DNA of 35,872 nt from Planctomycetota bacterium (GTDB lineage Bacteria; Planctomycetota; Phycisphaerae; UBA1845): NCBI GenBank assembly GCA_024275565.1, contig JAJRYY010000080.1, positions 1 through 35,872 on the forward strand, in the 5' to 3' direction. The notes beneath the pieces are model-generated. The model did no database searches, had not been told where the DNA came from, and was given only the letters and a program-made list of their open reading frames with translations. The position numbers and the translations under genes are program-made. This document shows, piece by piece, positions 14,241-21,493 of this stretch. How positions within the stretch are numbered: position 1 is the stretch's first letter; every line of letters starts with the position of its first letter.

Positions 14241-14548
14241 CGTGTGTTCTCAATGCTCATCTTCGGGTTGAATCCGCTCTCACACCTATCGACGACAGCG
14301 ACGTCCGATTTGAGGTCTGGCAGGAAACGGTTTCGACTCCGGGTGTGGAGGATGCCCGCGTGGGTGCCATGGACCGATAATCTCCGGCTGGGGACTCTTC
14401 GCAACGAATAATGCTGGCTGACGATGCTGGATGAATGTGTGATTGTGCGGTAAATCTGTCGTGTTGCGTCACAGGTGTACCACGACTAATGTGCTGGATC
14501 GTGTGGTTTTTCTGAAGCGTTATCGTGTGATTTTTCTGAAGTGTTTAT
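14241..14548. other. Divergent intergenic region, radical SAM / RND exporter
   Basis: About 300 bases separate the two divergent starts. No gene is supported. The right end contains the 24-bp direct repeat; no strong promoter could be identified with confidence on either strand. Confidence 0.5.
14498..14545 (+). repeat. 24-bp tandem duplication just upstream of the RND gene
   Basis: ATCGTGTGGTTTTTCTGAAG plus CGTT at 14498-14521 is followed immediately by a copy with two substitutions at 14522-14545. The second copy ends three bases before the GTG start, so it would alter the ribosome-binding region. Confidence 0.8.
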
Positions 14549-17416
14549 GTGTGTGAGAGCAGGCCCTTGTCCATTCATCATCTTGCGATCAAGCATCCAG
14601 TTCTGACGCTGCTTTTTGCGTGTCTTGTGGTGGTTGTGGCTGCGCCCGGTGCGTTGAAGCTGGAGCTGCGCACGGACGGTCACGCCCTCGTGCCGCAACA
14701 CGCCGATGCGATCGGATATGATAAGGAGGTTCGCGAAGCATTCGACATTCGCGACCCGATCGTGATTCTCATCAGAACCGGATCGCCGGACGGTGTCTTC
14801 GAGGCGCCCGTTTTACGATACATCCAAACCCTCGCAAGAACCGTTGCGGATCTCTACGATATCCCATCCCAGCACGTCGTCAGCCTCGATTCTGAACACG
14901 GACATCGTGTCAGACGAGGCACCCTCCGATTCCGACGTTTTCTCGAGCCACTACCCGAATCCCAAGGCCAGCTTTTCACCCTTAGAGATGATCTCGAAAA
15001 ACTCGGCATCTATACCGGGACCATCATTTCTGATGACGGATCGGCGGCCTCGATCTTCGTGGGCGTTGCACCCGACGCTGACCGATTCGAAGTTTATGCA
15101 CATCTCCACAGGCTTATCGCGGAATTGGAGCTTGGGGTGGCTCAGAAAAATCGCATAAATGTAGATATTATTGGAGCCCCTGTGGCTGAGACCCTCCTCG
15201 GGAGCCATATTCTCGCTGATCTTGGGCTGCCAAAATCGCTCGTCGGGCTGGATGTTGCCCGGAGTCGCCCCGGAATCGAGGCCAACGATGGGTCCGAAAA
15301 CGTTGATTCCGGGCTAAAAAGCGAGATGTCAGACGATTCGTGGACCCGTTATATCCCCAATCACGTCGGTCTTGTTCCGATTGCGATGTTCATCATGGCG
15401 TGTGTGTTCGCGGTGGCGTTTCGGAGTGTTTCCGCCGCCATGCTGCCACTGATGGAGGTTGGCGCGTGTCTGGTTGTTACATTTGGGTTGATGGGGTATT
15501 GGGGTAGCCCGGTCTACCTCACGATTGCCGTGATGCCGATCATCCTGACGGCAGTCGGTGTTGCGGACGAGATTCATATTTTTACGCGTTACCGGCAGAA
15601 TCTGAAGGGGGTCCGGGAGGATTTCGCCCGGGCAGGGGGTGAGGGGGGCGGTTGGCGGGATGACGGGCACATCGCGATTTTGCGTCGCACGATGGATGAA
15701 TTGCGTCTGCCGCTCATTCAGACGTCGGTCACGGCGTCGGTCGGGTTTTCCTCGTTTTGTCTTTCATCGCTCCCTGCTGTGCGTGCGTTTGGGGTTTTTA
15801 CAGCCTTTGGGATACTTTTCTGTCTGTTCTGGTCGCTGACGGTCATTCCTGCGTTGCTTGCGCTGATTCCGCCTAGATATCTCGGCGTGTCACGGACTGG
15901 CGGTTCTCAGAGTCCCCGGGTTCGTGCTGCATTTTTGGGTCTCGCGTCTCTGGCGACGGATCGTCCCAGGACGATTCTTACGGTTTCAGTTTTGGCGATT
16001 GCTCTGGCGGTGGCGAATATCCCTCGGATGCGTGTTCAGGACAGCTGGGTCAATGGATTTGCGCCGGAGAGTTCTTTTCGCCAGGCGACGGAGTGGTTCA
16101 ATGAGCACTTTCTGGGTGGGCATATTCTGCTTCTGCATATTCAAGCTCCGCGACTGGTTGTTCGGGGTACGGTCTCTGTAGAGGAACTTGACCATCGGGG
16201 AGTAAGTCTTCCCGCTGGTGCTTTTGATGGGGTTGGTGATGCGGCTGATTTCGTTGGCCACTGGTTGCAGTTCAGGCCTGGCGGAGATCAGGCGGTCGTT
16301 CAGGTTGGACCGGATGGTACGTCGATACCCGTGGACCCCCTCGTCTGGCGGGCGCGTATCGAATCGGTTCACACTGGCGATGATGATGAAGGTGCTGGTG
16401 GGGATCATCGGATTTTCATCAAGACTGAACGCTCCTACGGATCGCCTGTTCTCTCGTTGGAAGCCTGGGCTTGTGATGTGGTTGAATATGAACTCGAAAC
16501 GCGTCCGATGACAGTGCCTGAGGTTGTGCGTCGGATTGGTGCTCTTGAAGATTTTGTGGCGGATCAGACGGACCTCACGGTTGGGGGTGTTCTGGGGACT
16601 GCGGCTTATGCCAAGACGACGCACTTTATTTCCAAGGGTCTTAAGGATGGGAGTCGAATCGTTCCCGATGACCCTGACCGTCTTCAGTGGGTGTGGGATC
16701 AGTATGCCCGCATCCGAAGCGATGAGCGTCTTGGGCAGCTTATTTCCAGCGATTATGCCGAATCGCTCGTGACGGTGTACCTGAAGGATGCGAATTTTCG
16801 CGATGTTGCGACGCTGATGGAGGCCATCCGTGATTACGAAGCGAAGCATCTCGCACCGCACCAGATGAGCGTTGGATTTGCAGGCGATGTGGCTGTCAGC
16901 CAGACGCTGATCGGTGCGATCGTATCGACGCAGCTTCGTTCGCTGACCGCTTCACTGATCGGGATTCTGATCGTGACGACGCTGCTCAGCCGGGGACTGC
17001 GGTGGGGCGTTCTCAGTGTGATACCGTGCGCGGTTGCGCTGATTTTTAATTTTGCTGCGATGGGTTTTTTCGGGATACCGCTTGGTGTTGCAACGTCGAT
17101 GTTTGCGGGGATGACGCTTGGTATCGGTGTGGACTATGCGATTCACACGATTGCGCGTTATCGGGTGGCGTTTGAAGCGTCTGGTGATCCGAAGCAGGCA
17201 GTCGAGGAAGCGCTGACCGCGAAGGGACCAGCTATTCTGATCGATGCGCTATCTGTGTCGCTCGGTTTTGGTGTGTTGATTTTTTCGCAAGTACCCGCCA
17301 ATGCCCGCCTCGGGATCCTGCTGGTTACGAGTCTGTTCGGATGTCTGCTTGCGACCTTTCTGCTGTTGCCCGCGCTGCTGGTGTTATTCCCCGGTCGCGA
17401 TCGTTCCCCCCGATGA
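14549..17416 (+). CDS. RND/MMPL-superfamily exporter
   Basis: A 955-residue inner-membrane transporter with the duplicated RND/MMPL plan. The first membrane helix lies at about 14-35, then a large periplasmic domain. A membrane block at about 275-450 contains the VADEIHIFTRYRQ motif of sterol-sensing/MMPL proteins. A second periplasmic domain and a second block from about 795 carry the matching GIGVDYAIHTIARYRV. Members move lipids, hopanoids or other hydrophobic molecules outward using the proton gradient. GTG 14549 is the first start; in-frame TTG 14567 is an alternative, and no strong ribosome-binding site is seen. It stands alone, convergent with the cysteine-rich protein gene. A two-copy 19-bp repeat overlaps its stop codon. 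Substrate unknown. Confidence 0.88.
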   Translation: MCESRPLSIHHLAIKHPVLTLLFACLVVVVAAPGALKLELRTDGHALVPQHADAIGYDKEVREAFDIRDPIVILIRTGSPDGVFEAPVLRYIQTLARTVADLYDIPSQHVVSLDSEHGHRVRRGTLRFRRFLEPLPESQGQLFTLRDDLEKLGIYTGTIISDDGSAASIFVGVAPDADRFEVYAHLHRLIAELELGVAQKNRINVDIIGAPVAETLLGSHILADLGLPKSLVGLDVARSRPGIEANDGSENVDSGLKSEMSDDSWTRYIPNHVGLVPIAMFIMACVFAVAFRSVSAAMLPLMEVGACLVVTFGLMGYWGSPVYLTIAVMPIILTAVGVADEIHIFTRYRQNLKGVREDFARAGGEGGGWRDDGHIAILRRTMDELRLPLIQTSVTASVGFSSFCLSSLPAVRAFGVFTAFGILFCLFWSLTVIPALLALIPPRYLGVSRTGGSQSPRVRAAFLGLASLATDRPRTILTVSVLAIALAVANIPRMRVQDSWVNGFAPESSFRQATEWFNEHFLGGHILLLHIQAPRLVVRGTVSVEELDHRGVSLPAGAFDGVGDAADFVGHWLQFRPGGDQAVVQVGPDGTSIPVDPLVWRARIESVHTGDDDEGAGGDHRIFIKTERSYGSPVLSLEAWACDVVEYELETRPMTVPEVVRRIGALEDFVADQTDLTVGGVLGTAAYAKTTHFISKGLKDGSRIVPDDPDRLQWVWDQYARIRSDERLGQLISSDYAESLVTVYLKDANFRDVATLMEAIRDYEAKHLAPHQMSVGFAGDVAVSQTLIGAIVSTQLRSLTASLIGILIVTTLLSRGLRWGVLSVIPCAVALIFNFAAMGFFGIPLGVATSMFAGMTLGIGVDYAIHTIARYRVAFEASGDPKQAVEEALTAKGPAILIDALSVSLGFGVLIFSQVPANARLGILLVTSLFGCLLATFLLLPALLVLFPGRDRSPR

Positions 17417-17449
17417 TTTCGTTGTGACTTGATGATTTCGTTGTGATTT
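17412..17449 (+). repeat. 19-bp tandem duplication over the RND stop codon
   Basis: GATGATTTCGTTGTGACTT at 17412-17430 is directly followed by a one-mismatch copy at 17431-17449. The TGA stop of the exporter (17414-17416) lies inside the first copy. Confidence 0.85.
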
Positions 17450-17525
17450 GACCGGTGGTGCGTCCGGCCACCTCACCCTTCCTTTTCTGCCTGTTGAAGC
17501 CTGTTGACATTGGATCAAGAAGAAA

Positions 17526-17559
17526 GGGTCACCCCCGCCGCGGTGGCGAGTGGTGACCC
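17526..17559. terminator. Terminator hairpin between convergent genes
   Basis: GGGTCACC (17526-17533) pairs perfectly with GGTGACCC (17552-17559), with additional GC pairing inside. On the minus strand it is followed by TTTCTTCTT, so it suits termination of the cysteine-rich protein gene. It may also stop readthrough from the exporter gene. Confidence 0.6.
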
Positions 17560-17581
17560 ATTCGAGGTTTTCATGTGTGAG

Positions 17582-17609
17582 GGGAATCCAACTTACGATC
17601 CGGATTCCC
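17582..17609. terminator. Second hairpin in the convergent gap
   Basis: GGGAATCC (17582-17589) and GGATTCCC (17602-17609) are perfect eight-base arms with a 12-base loop. It lies 18 bases past the stop of the cysteine-rich gene on the minus strand and has no clear T-run. Confidence 0.45.
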
Positions 17610-17612
17610 GTT

Positions 17613-17636
17613 GAGCTATTTGCCGAGCTATTTGCC
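17613..17636 (-). repeat. 12-bp duplication over the stop codon of the cysteine-rich gene
   Basis: GAGCTATTTGCC occurs twice without a gap (17613-17624, 17625-17636). The duplication includes the TAG stop (17630-17628), giving a second in-frame TAG four codons later. Confidence 0.75.
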
Positions 17637-19805
17637 CATGGCGCATGTTGCGGTGTCGCACGAGCTTCCCGGAGGATTGGGCATGCCGCCATCCATCACG
17701 CATGAGATGAGCGATAGATCTGCACATGTTCCATCGGAGAAACAGCACGCACCCGTGTTGGAACCGGGGCATGTCGCTGTTGCACACTGTGATGCCGGTC
17801 CGGATGGGAATCCACCCTGCATGAAGCATGTCTGGAAACCGAGATCGGCGCAGGTTCCGTCAGGCAGGCAGCATGCTGTGGTATTGCCACCACCCCCACC
17901 GCACGTTGCATCGGTACATATCGAACCTGGCGGAGAGGGGATTCCGCCGTTGTTGAGACAGTCCATTGGGTCTGTTTCGACGCATGATCCGTTGGGGAGG
18001 CAGCATGCGCTGGCTGGCGGTGTGGGGCAGATGTCGACATCACAACTGCTGCCCGGTCCGAGCGGGAGTCCGCCTTCGAGATGGCATTCTTCAAAGGTCA
18101 GGTCGAGACAGCCAAGGTCCGGACCTGCACAGCAGGCGATGATCTGAGCACCACCGTCACAGACGGCGGAGTTGCATGTGGTTCCTGGGGGTTGGGGCAT
18201 TCCGCCTTCATTCACGCAGGCGGAAAGGGGTAGCATCGCACACGATCCCGTTGGGAGGCAGCATGCAACAGCCTGCTGGCCACCACAGGTGGTGGTGTCG
18301 CAGGTCGATCCAGGGAACCCGGGCATTCCGCCCTCGTTGAAGCAGGCAAACATGGGCAGATCGAAGCAGGTTCCGTCATCGAAGCAGCATGCAGAAGTGT
18401 CTGGTGGGAGGCAATCGACGGTGTCGCATGACGATCCCGGACCGGCTGGCATTCCGCCTTCATTGAAGCATACGAACATTGGCAGATCTGAGCAGGTTCC
18501 GTCATCGAAACAACATGCTGTTGTGTCAGGCGGGCCGCAATCGTTCAATTCGCATGACGAACCCGGACCTGCGGGTTGTCCACCGGCGCTTTCGCAGGCG
18601 CTCAGGGGCATGTCTGCACATATCCTATTGTCAAAGCAACATGCAGTCATGGGGGATCCGAAGCATTCAAATGTACCACATGTGGCATTCGGCGGACCCG
18701 GGATGCCACCCTCATTGAAGCATGCTCCGACTGCCAGATCGAGACAACCGCCATCGGGCAGGCAACAGGGGTGTGTGGGCGGGGGTTGGCATGCACCGGC
18801 ATCGCAGGAGCTGAGATGTGCACCTGGGTTGCCGTTCATATCGTAGCATTCAAACATGGTCAGGTCTGCACAACTGCCGTCGTCAAAACAGCATGCCCGG
18901 AGCGGGAATGTGGGACAACCAGAGTCATCGCAGTCGCTTCCCGGTGGTCGCGGATGACCACCAGCCTCGAAGCATGCCATCAGCGGCAGTGATTCGCAGG
19001 AACCATCCGTGAAGCAGCACGCACCGGTCGGTATTGAGCAGGATGCACTGTCACAGGTGGAATTGGGGGGTTGCGGTCGTCCATCTTTTTCCAGGCACGT
19101 CAGTGTTGAGAGTTCTGCACATTCTCCGTTTCCAAAGCAACATGCTCCCGTTGGAGGGGTGCAGGATGCGTCGGTGCAGATAGATCCAGGACCGCGCGGG
19201 ATGCCACCGGCTGAGACACATTTCAGCGTTTCGAGTTCTGCGCACTCTCCTTCGCCGAGGCAGCATGCACCTGTGAAGTCGGGGCATTCCAGGGTGTCAT
19301 TGCAGGAGCTGTGTGGGCCGCGTGGTTGGCCGTGCTCTGCGAGGCATTCTGCCAGTGAAAGATCTGCACATGTTCCGTCGGGGAGGCAACAGGCGCCTGT
19401 TGGATGACCACCCCCGCAATCTGCCGTTTCGCAGGACGAACTGGGCCCCTGTGGGCGACCGCCCTCAAGAAAACACTCGATCACCGAGAGATCTGCACAC
19501 GTTCCGTCGCTCATGCAGCAGGCATGCGTCGGCTGATCCACGCAGGTTGCATCTGTGCATCCAGTCCCGGGTGCGCGGGGTATTCCGCCGTTTTCCAGGC
19601 ATTCTACAAAGACCAGTACCTTGCATACGCCATCCGGCAGGCAGCAAGCGCCAGGATCGACACCGATTGCGTGCTGGCCAGCCATGGATTGCGTGGGCAG
19701 TCCGCCCATCAGGCCGATGGTAAGCATCGCGGCCATGGCTGTGCAGCGTGACATGATCCAAAGTGAACCCCGCGATCGATCGCGGTTTATAGACATCTTG
19801 TGCAT
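17628..19805 (-). CDS. Secreted protein with 16 six-cysteine repeats (ACC.-DG.C type)
   Basis: A 725-residue exported protein. The signal peptide covers about residues 1-43, with hydrophobic core AAMLTIGLMGGLPTQ and cleavage near SMA-GQ. The rest is 16 tandem repeats of about 42 residues. The pattern is (A/P)CC(L/F)xDGxCxxLxxxxCxxxGGxPxxPGSxCxxxxC followed by a Pro/Thr linker, with six cysteines per repeat and almost no exceptions (repeat 13 has a shifted first loop). Such repeats are frequent in planctomycete exported proteins and probably form small disulfide-bonded modules; their role is unknown. No dockerin, sortase or PEP-type anchor is visible. The start at 19805 is chosen because GGGGAG (19816-19811) sits five bases upstream; the ATG at 19838 is further off. 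Five 19-bp iterons lie just upstream. Confidence 0.88.
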   Translation of the reverse strand: MHKMSINRDRSRGSLWIMSRCTAMAAMLTIGLMGGLPTQSMAGQHAIGVDPGACCLPDGVCKVLVFVECLENGGIPRAPGTGCTDATCVDQPTHACCMSDGTCADLSVIECFLEGGRPQGPSSSCETADCGGGHPTGACCLPDGTCADLSLAECLAEHGQPRGPHSSCNDTLECPDFTGACCLGEGECAELETLKCVSAGGIPRGPGSICTDASCTPPTGACCFGNGECAELSTLTCLEKDGRPQPPNSTCDSASCSIPTGACCFTDGSCESLPLMACFEAGGHPRPPGSDCDDSGCPTFPLRACCFDDGSCADLTMFECYDMNGNPGAHLSSCDAGACQPPPTHPCCLPDGGCLDLAVGACFNEGGIPGPPNATCGTFECFGSPMTACCFDNRICADMPLSACESAGGQPAGPGSSCELNDCGPPDTTACCFDDGTCSDLPMFVCFNEGGMPAGPGSSCDTVDCLPPDTSACCFDDGTCFDLPMFACFNEGGMPGFPGSTCDTTTCGGQQAVACCLPTGSCAMLPLSACVNEGGMPQPPGTTCNSAVCDGGAQIIACCAGPDLGCLDLTFEECHLEGGLPLGPGSSCDVDICPTPPASACCLPNGSCVETDPMDCLNNGGIPSPPGSICTDATCGGGGGNTTACCLPDGTCADLGFQTCFMQGGFPSGPASQCATATCPGSNTGACCFSDGTCADLSLISCVMDGGMPNPPGSSCDTATCAMGK

Positions 19806-19842
19806 AGGAACTCCCCTTCTGATGAAAGTTGACCCCATCGAA

Positions 19843-19932
19843 AACGATACATGTTATCTACCTGACCACATGTTACTTTCCTGACCACATGTTACTTTCC
19901 AGACCACATGTTACTTTCTGACCACATGTTGT
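19843..19932 (-). repeat. Five 19-bp iterons upstream of the cysteine-rich protein gene
   Basis: Units begin at 19843 (degenerate), 19862, 19881, 19900 and 19919 (partial), each containing GACCACATGTTACTTT or a close variant. The palindromic ACATGT stays at the same place in each unit. The spacing is exactly 19 bases. The array sits about 40-130 bases upstream of the start codon, where an activator or repressor array would act. Confidence 0.85.
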
Positions 19933-19965
19933 CGGGGGCTTGGCGTGTTCGGCTCGCCTTTGCAC

Positions 19966-20013
19966 CCGGGTCCCATAATACCCGGACATTCGGAATTTGT
20001 GGAGAGAATTCCG
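19966..20013. terminator. Two adjacent hairpins downstream of the ABC permease gene
   Basis: CCGGGT (19966-19971) pairs with ACCCGG (19980-19985), and CGGAATT (19991-19997) pairs with AATTCCG (20007-20013). They lie between the permease stop and the promoter region of the cysteine-rich gene, both read on the minus strand, so they may separate the two transcripts. No T-run is obvious. Confidence 0.35.
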
Positions 20014-20072
20014 GTGTTCCTGTATCAATTCCGCGAAAATCTATCTGCCTGGGTCGGTGAGTCTGGACAGGC

Positions 20073-20150
20073 AGTCATCCCACTTTCCTGTCATCCCACA
20101 TCCTGTCATTCCACTTTCCTGTCATCCCGCCTTTCTGTCATCCTACTTCG
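20073..20150 (-). repeat. Five 16-bp tandem units overlapping the permease stop
   Basis: The core GTCATCC occurs at 20074, 20090, 20105, 20121 and 20137 (spacing 16, 15, 16, 16), within units like CTGTCATCCCACTTTC. The last unit runs into the 3' end of the permease gene, so part of the array is coding. Confidence 0.8.
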
Positions 20151-21106
20151 CGTCGCTGGAACAAGGCGACTCCTATCAGCAGTGCGGCGGATATGTGCAG
20201 GAATGCGTACGCACCTGTGGAGATCATGTATGAGAAGGGTACATCTATTTCCGCGGTCATTGCATCTGCGGTCCAGAAGAAATTGATGTTTGGAATGATT
20301 TTGTAGAGTATGGCTGACAAGATCGAGTCGTCCCGATGTTGACCAAAAATCCAGTCTGACGTGAATCCTGCCATGAGGACGGTGGTGCAGGCCATCAGCG
20401 TTGGGACCTGTCCGAATCGTGTTGACACCGCCAGCGCGACGGCTGCGACTATCATGATGGCCAAAAACAGCAGGCCTGCGGCGATGAGAAGTTGTCCACC
20501 GGCGAATGTACGGGCAAAGGGCGCGAGGTTGAATTCTCTGTCGAAACATGCAGTTGCCAGGGTTCCGATGGTGAGGAGGGGCAGGACGAATGCGACGGCG
20601 GTTGAGGAGAAATCCTTGCCGTAGAAGAAGTTCGCCGCCGCAGCCAGGGCGAGACCGAGTATGGCGGAACCCAGCCCGAGCGTGATGGCAGGCCAATCGA
20701 AGGGGTCGGCGGAGTACTGGAGGACCCTGTGGTGCATGCAGAGGATGAAAATTAGGAAAGATAGGTAAAATGCGACGCTTTGAGCGGTGATCAGCCCGAG
20801 GTACTTCCCTGCGAGGAAGAGGGGTCGGCTGACGGGCTTGCTGATGATGGTGAGGACGGTCTTGTTTTCGATCTCTCGCGTGAGGACGCCTGTGGCTGAG
20901 AAAGCTGCCAAGAACAAACCGGAGAGTAACATCGTAGATAGACCGAGGTCGAGGAGAAGTTTGTTGTCGTCGTCGAGCGTGTAGCCGGCGAGGAAGATGT
21001 TCATAATGAGCAAAAACGCCGTTACGAGCAGTAAAACGCCATAAATGGGCTGTCTGATCGTTTCGAGGAACGTGTTTTTTGCGATCGCGATAAGGCTTGT
21101 CAGCAT
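20138..21106 (-). CDS. ABC-2 type transporter permease
   Basis: About 322 residues from Met at 21106 (MLTSLIAIAKNTFLETIRQP, the usual start of this permease class). An upstream extension to 21190 would run into a repeat-rich region. Six hydrophobic segments are visible. The signature loop ENKTVLTIISKPVSRPLFLAGKYLG after the second is typical of ABC-2/NosY-like permeases, and the C-terminus ends LFQRREVG. The same loop and ending occur in the permease at 27456-28832 (ILILIAKPIPRWQYVIGKW; LFQRREVAEVSV), so the two are paralogues. It is divergent from the SPFH/ABC cluster and may share its ATPase. Substrate unknown. Confidence 0.85.
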   Translation of the reverse strand: MLTSLIAIAKNTFLETIRQPIYGVLLLVTAFLLIMNIFLAGYTLDDDNKLLLDLGLSTMLLSGLFLAAFSATGVLTREIENKTVLTIISKPVSRPLFLAGKYLGLITAQSVAFYLSFLIFILCMHHRVLQYSADPFDWPAITLGLGSAILGLALAAAANFFYGKDFSSTAVAFVLPLLTIGTLATACFDREFNLAPFARTFAGGQLLIAAGLLFLAIMIVAAVALAVSTRFGQVPTLMACTTVLMAGFTSDWIFGQHRDDSILSAILYKIIPNINFFWTADAMTAEIDVPFSYMISTGAYAFLHISAALLIGVALFQRREVG

Positions 21107-21194
21107 TGGACGGGGTATCCTGAATTTGTACGATTTTGGTTTTCTGGTGCGATTTTCGTCAGGCAAACGCCTGCTGCCTTCATTCGGCACTCTT

Positions 21195-21253
21195 CTGCCT
21201 GCTCTCCGGCTGCCTGCTCTCCGGCTGCCTGCTCTCCGGCTGCCTGCGTCCGG
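21195..21253. repeat. 15-bp tandem array, four units
   Basis: CTGCCTGCTCTCCGG starts at 21195, 21210 and 21225 as exact copies, with a fourth at 21240 missing one base (CTGCCTGCGTCCGG). The near identity of copies suggests recent expansion, unlike the older arrays at 8780 and 10268. Confidence 0.9.
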
Positions 21254-21369
21254 CTTGCTGCGCTTGGCACTTGGCGGGCTTTATTGTACGCTCCCGCCGT
21301 CGCGTGACAAACACGCCTTGCTGAGCAGGCTGACTGTGCGTGGCAGTGGCAACAGGAATACTAACGTTG

Positions 21370-21383
21370 CCGGACCTGTCCGG
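21370..21383. promoter_or_regulatory. Perfect palindrome upstream of hflK-like 1
   Basis: CCGGAC-CT-GTCCGG, about 110 bases before the ATG, followed nine bases later by a run of six T. It could be an operator or a short hairpin terminator; the sequence alone does not decide. Confidence 0.35.
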
Positions 21384-21493
21384 GTTCGGCGCTTTTTTCG
21401 TAGAATTTCGTACGGGTCGATTTTCCGGGGTTCTGGTTGCAGGGTTTTCGGCATTCTGTGTTTCGGACTGGTTTGTACGTTGGGACGGATGAG

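Larger units (their letters stand above)
21107..21493. other. Divergent control region of the permease and the SPFH-ABC cluster
   Basis: Holds a 15-bp tandem array (21195-21253) and a perfect palindrome (21370-21383). No convincing -35/-10 pair was found on either strand and no gene is supported. Confidence 0.45.

Noticed and set aside
15986-16861. 291-codon minus-strand frame inside the exporter gene
   Set aside because: Antisense to a clear RND/MMPL coding sequence; basic, low-complexity composition without a family.
17628-19838. Plus-strand frames antisense to the cysteine-rich repeats
   Set aside because: The DNA repeats keep several frames open; only the minus-strand frame has a signal peptide, ribosome-binding site and regular cysteines.
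19843-19932. CRISPR array
   Set aside because: The 19-bp units are head to tail with no unique spacers and no cas genes are nearby. The same holds for the other tandem arrays.
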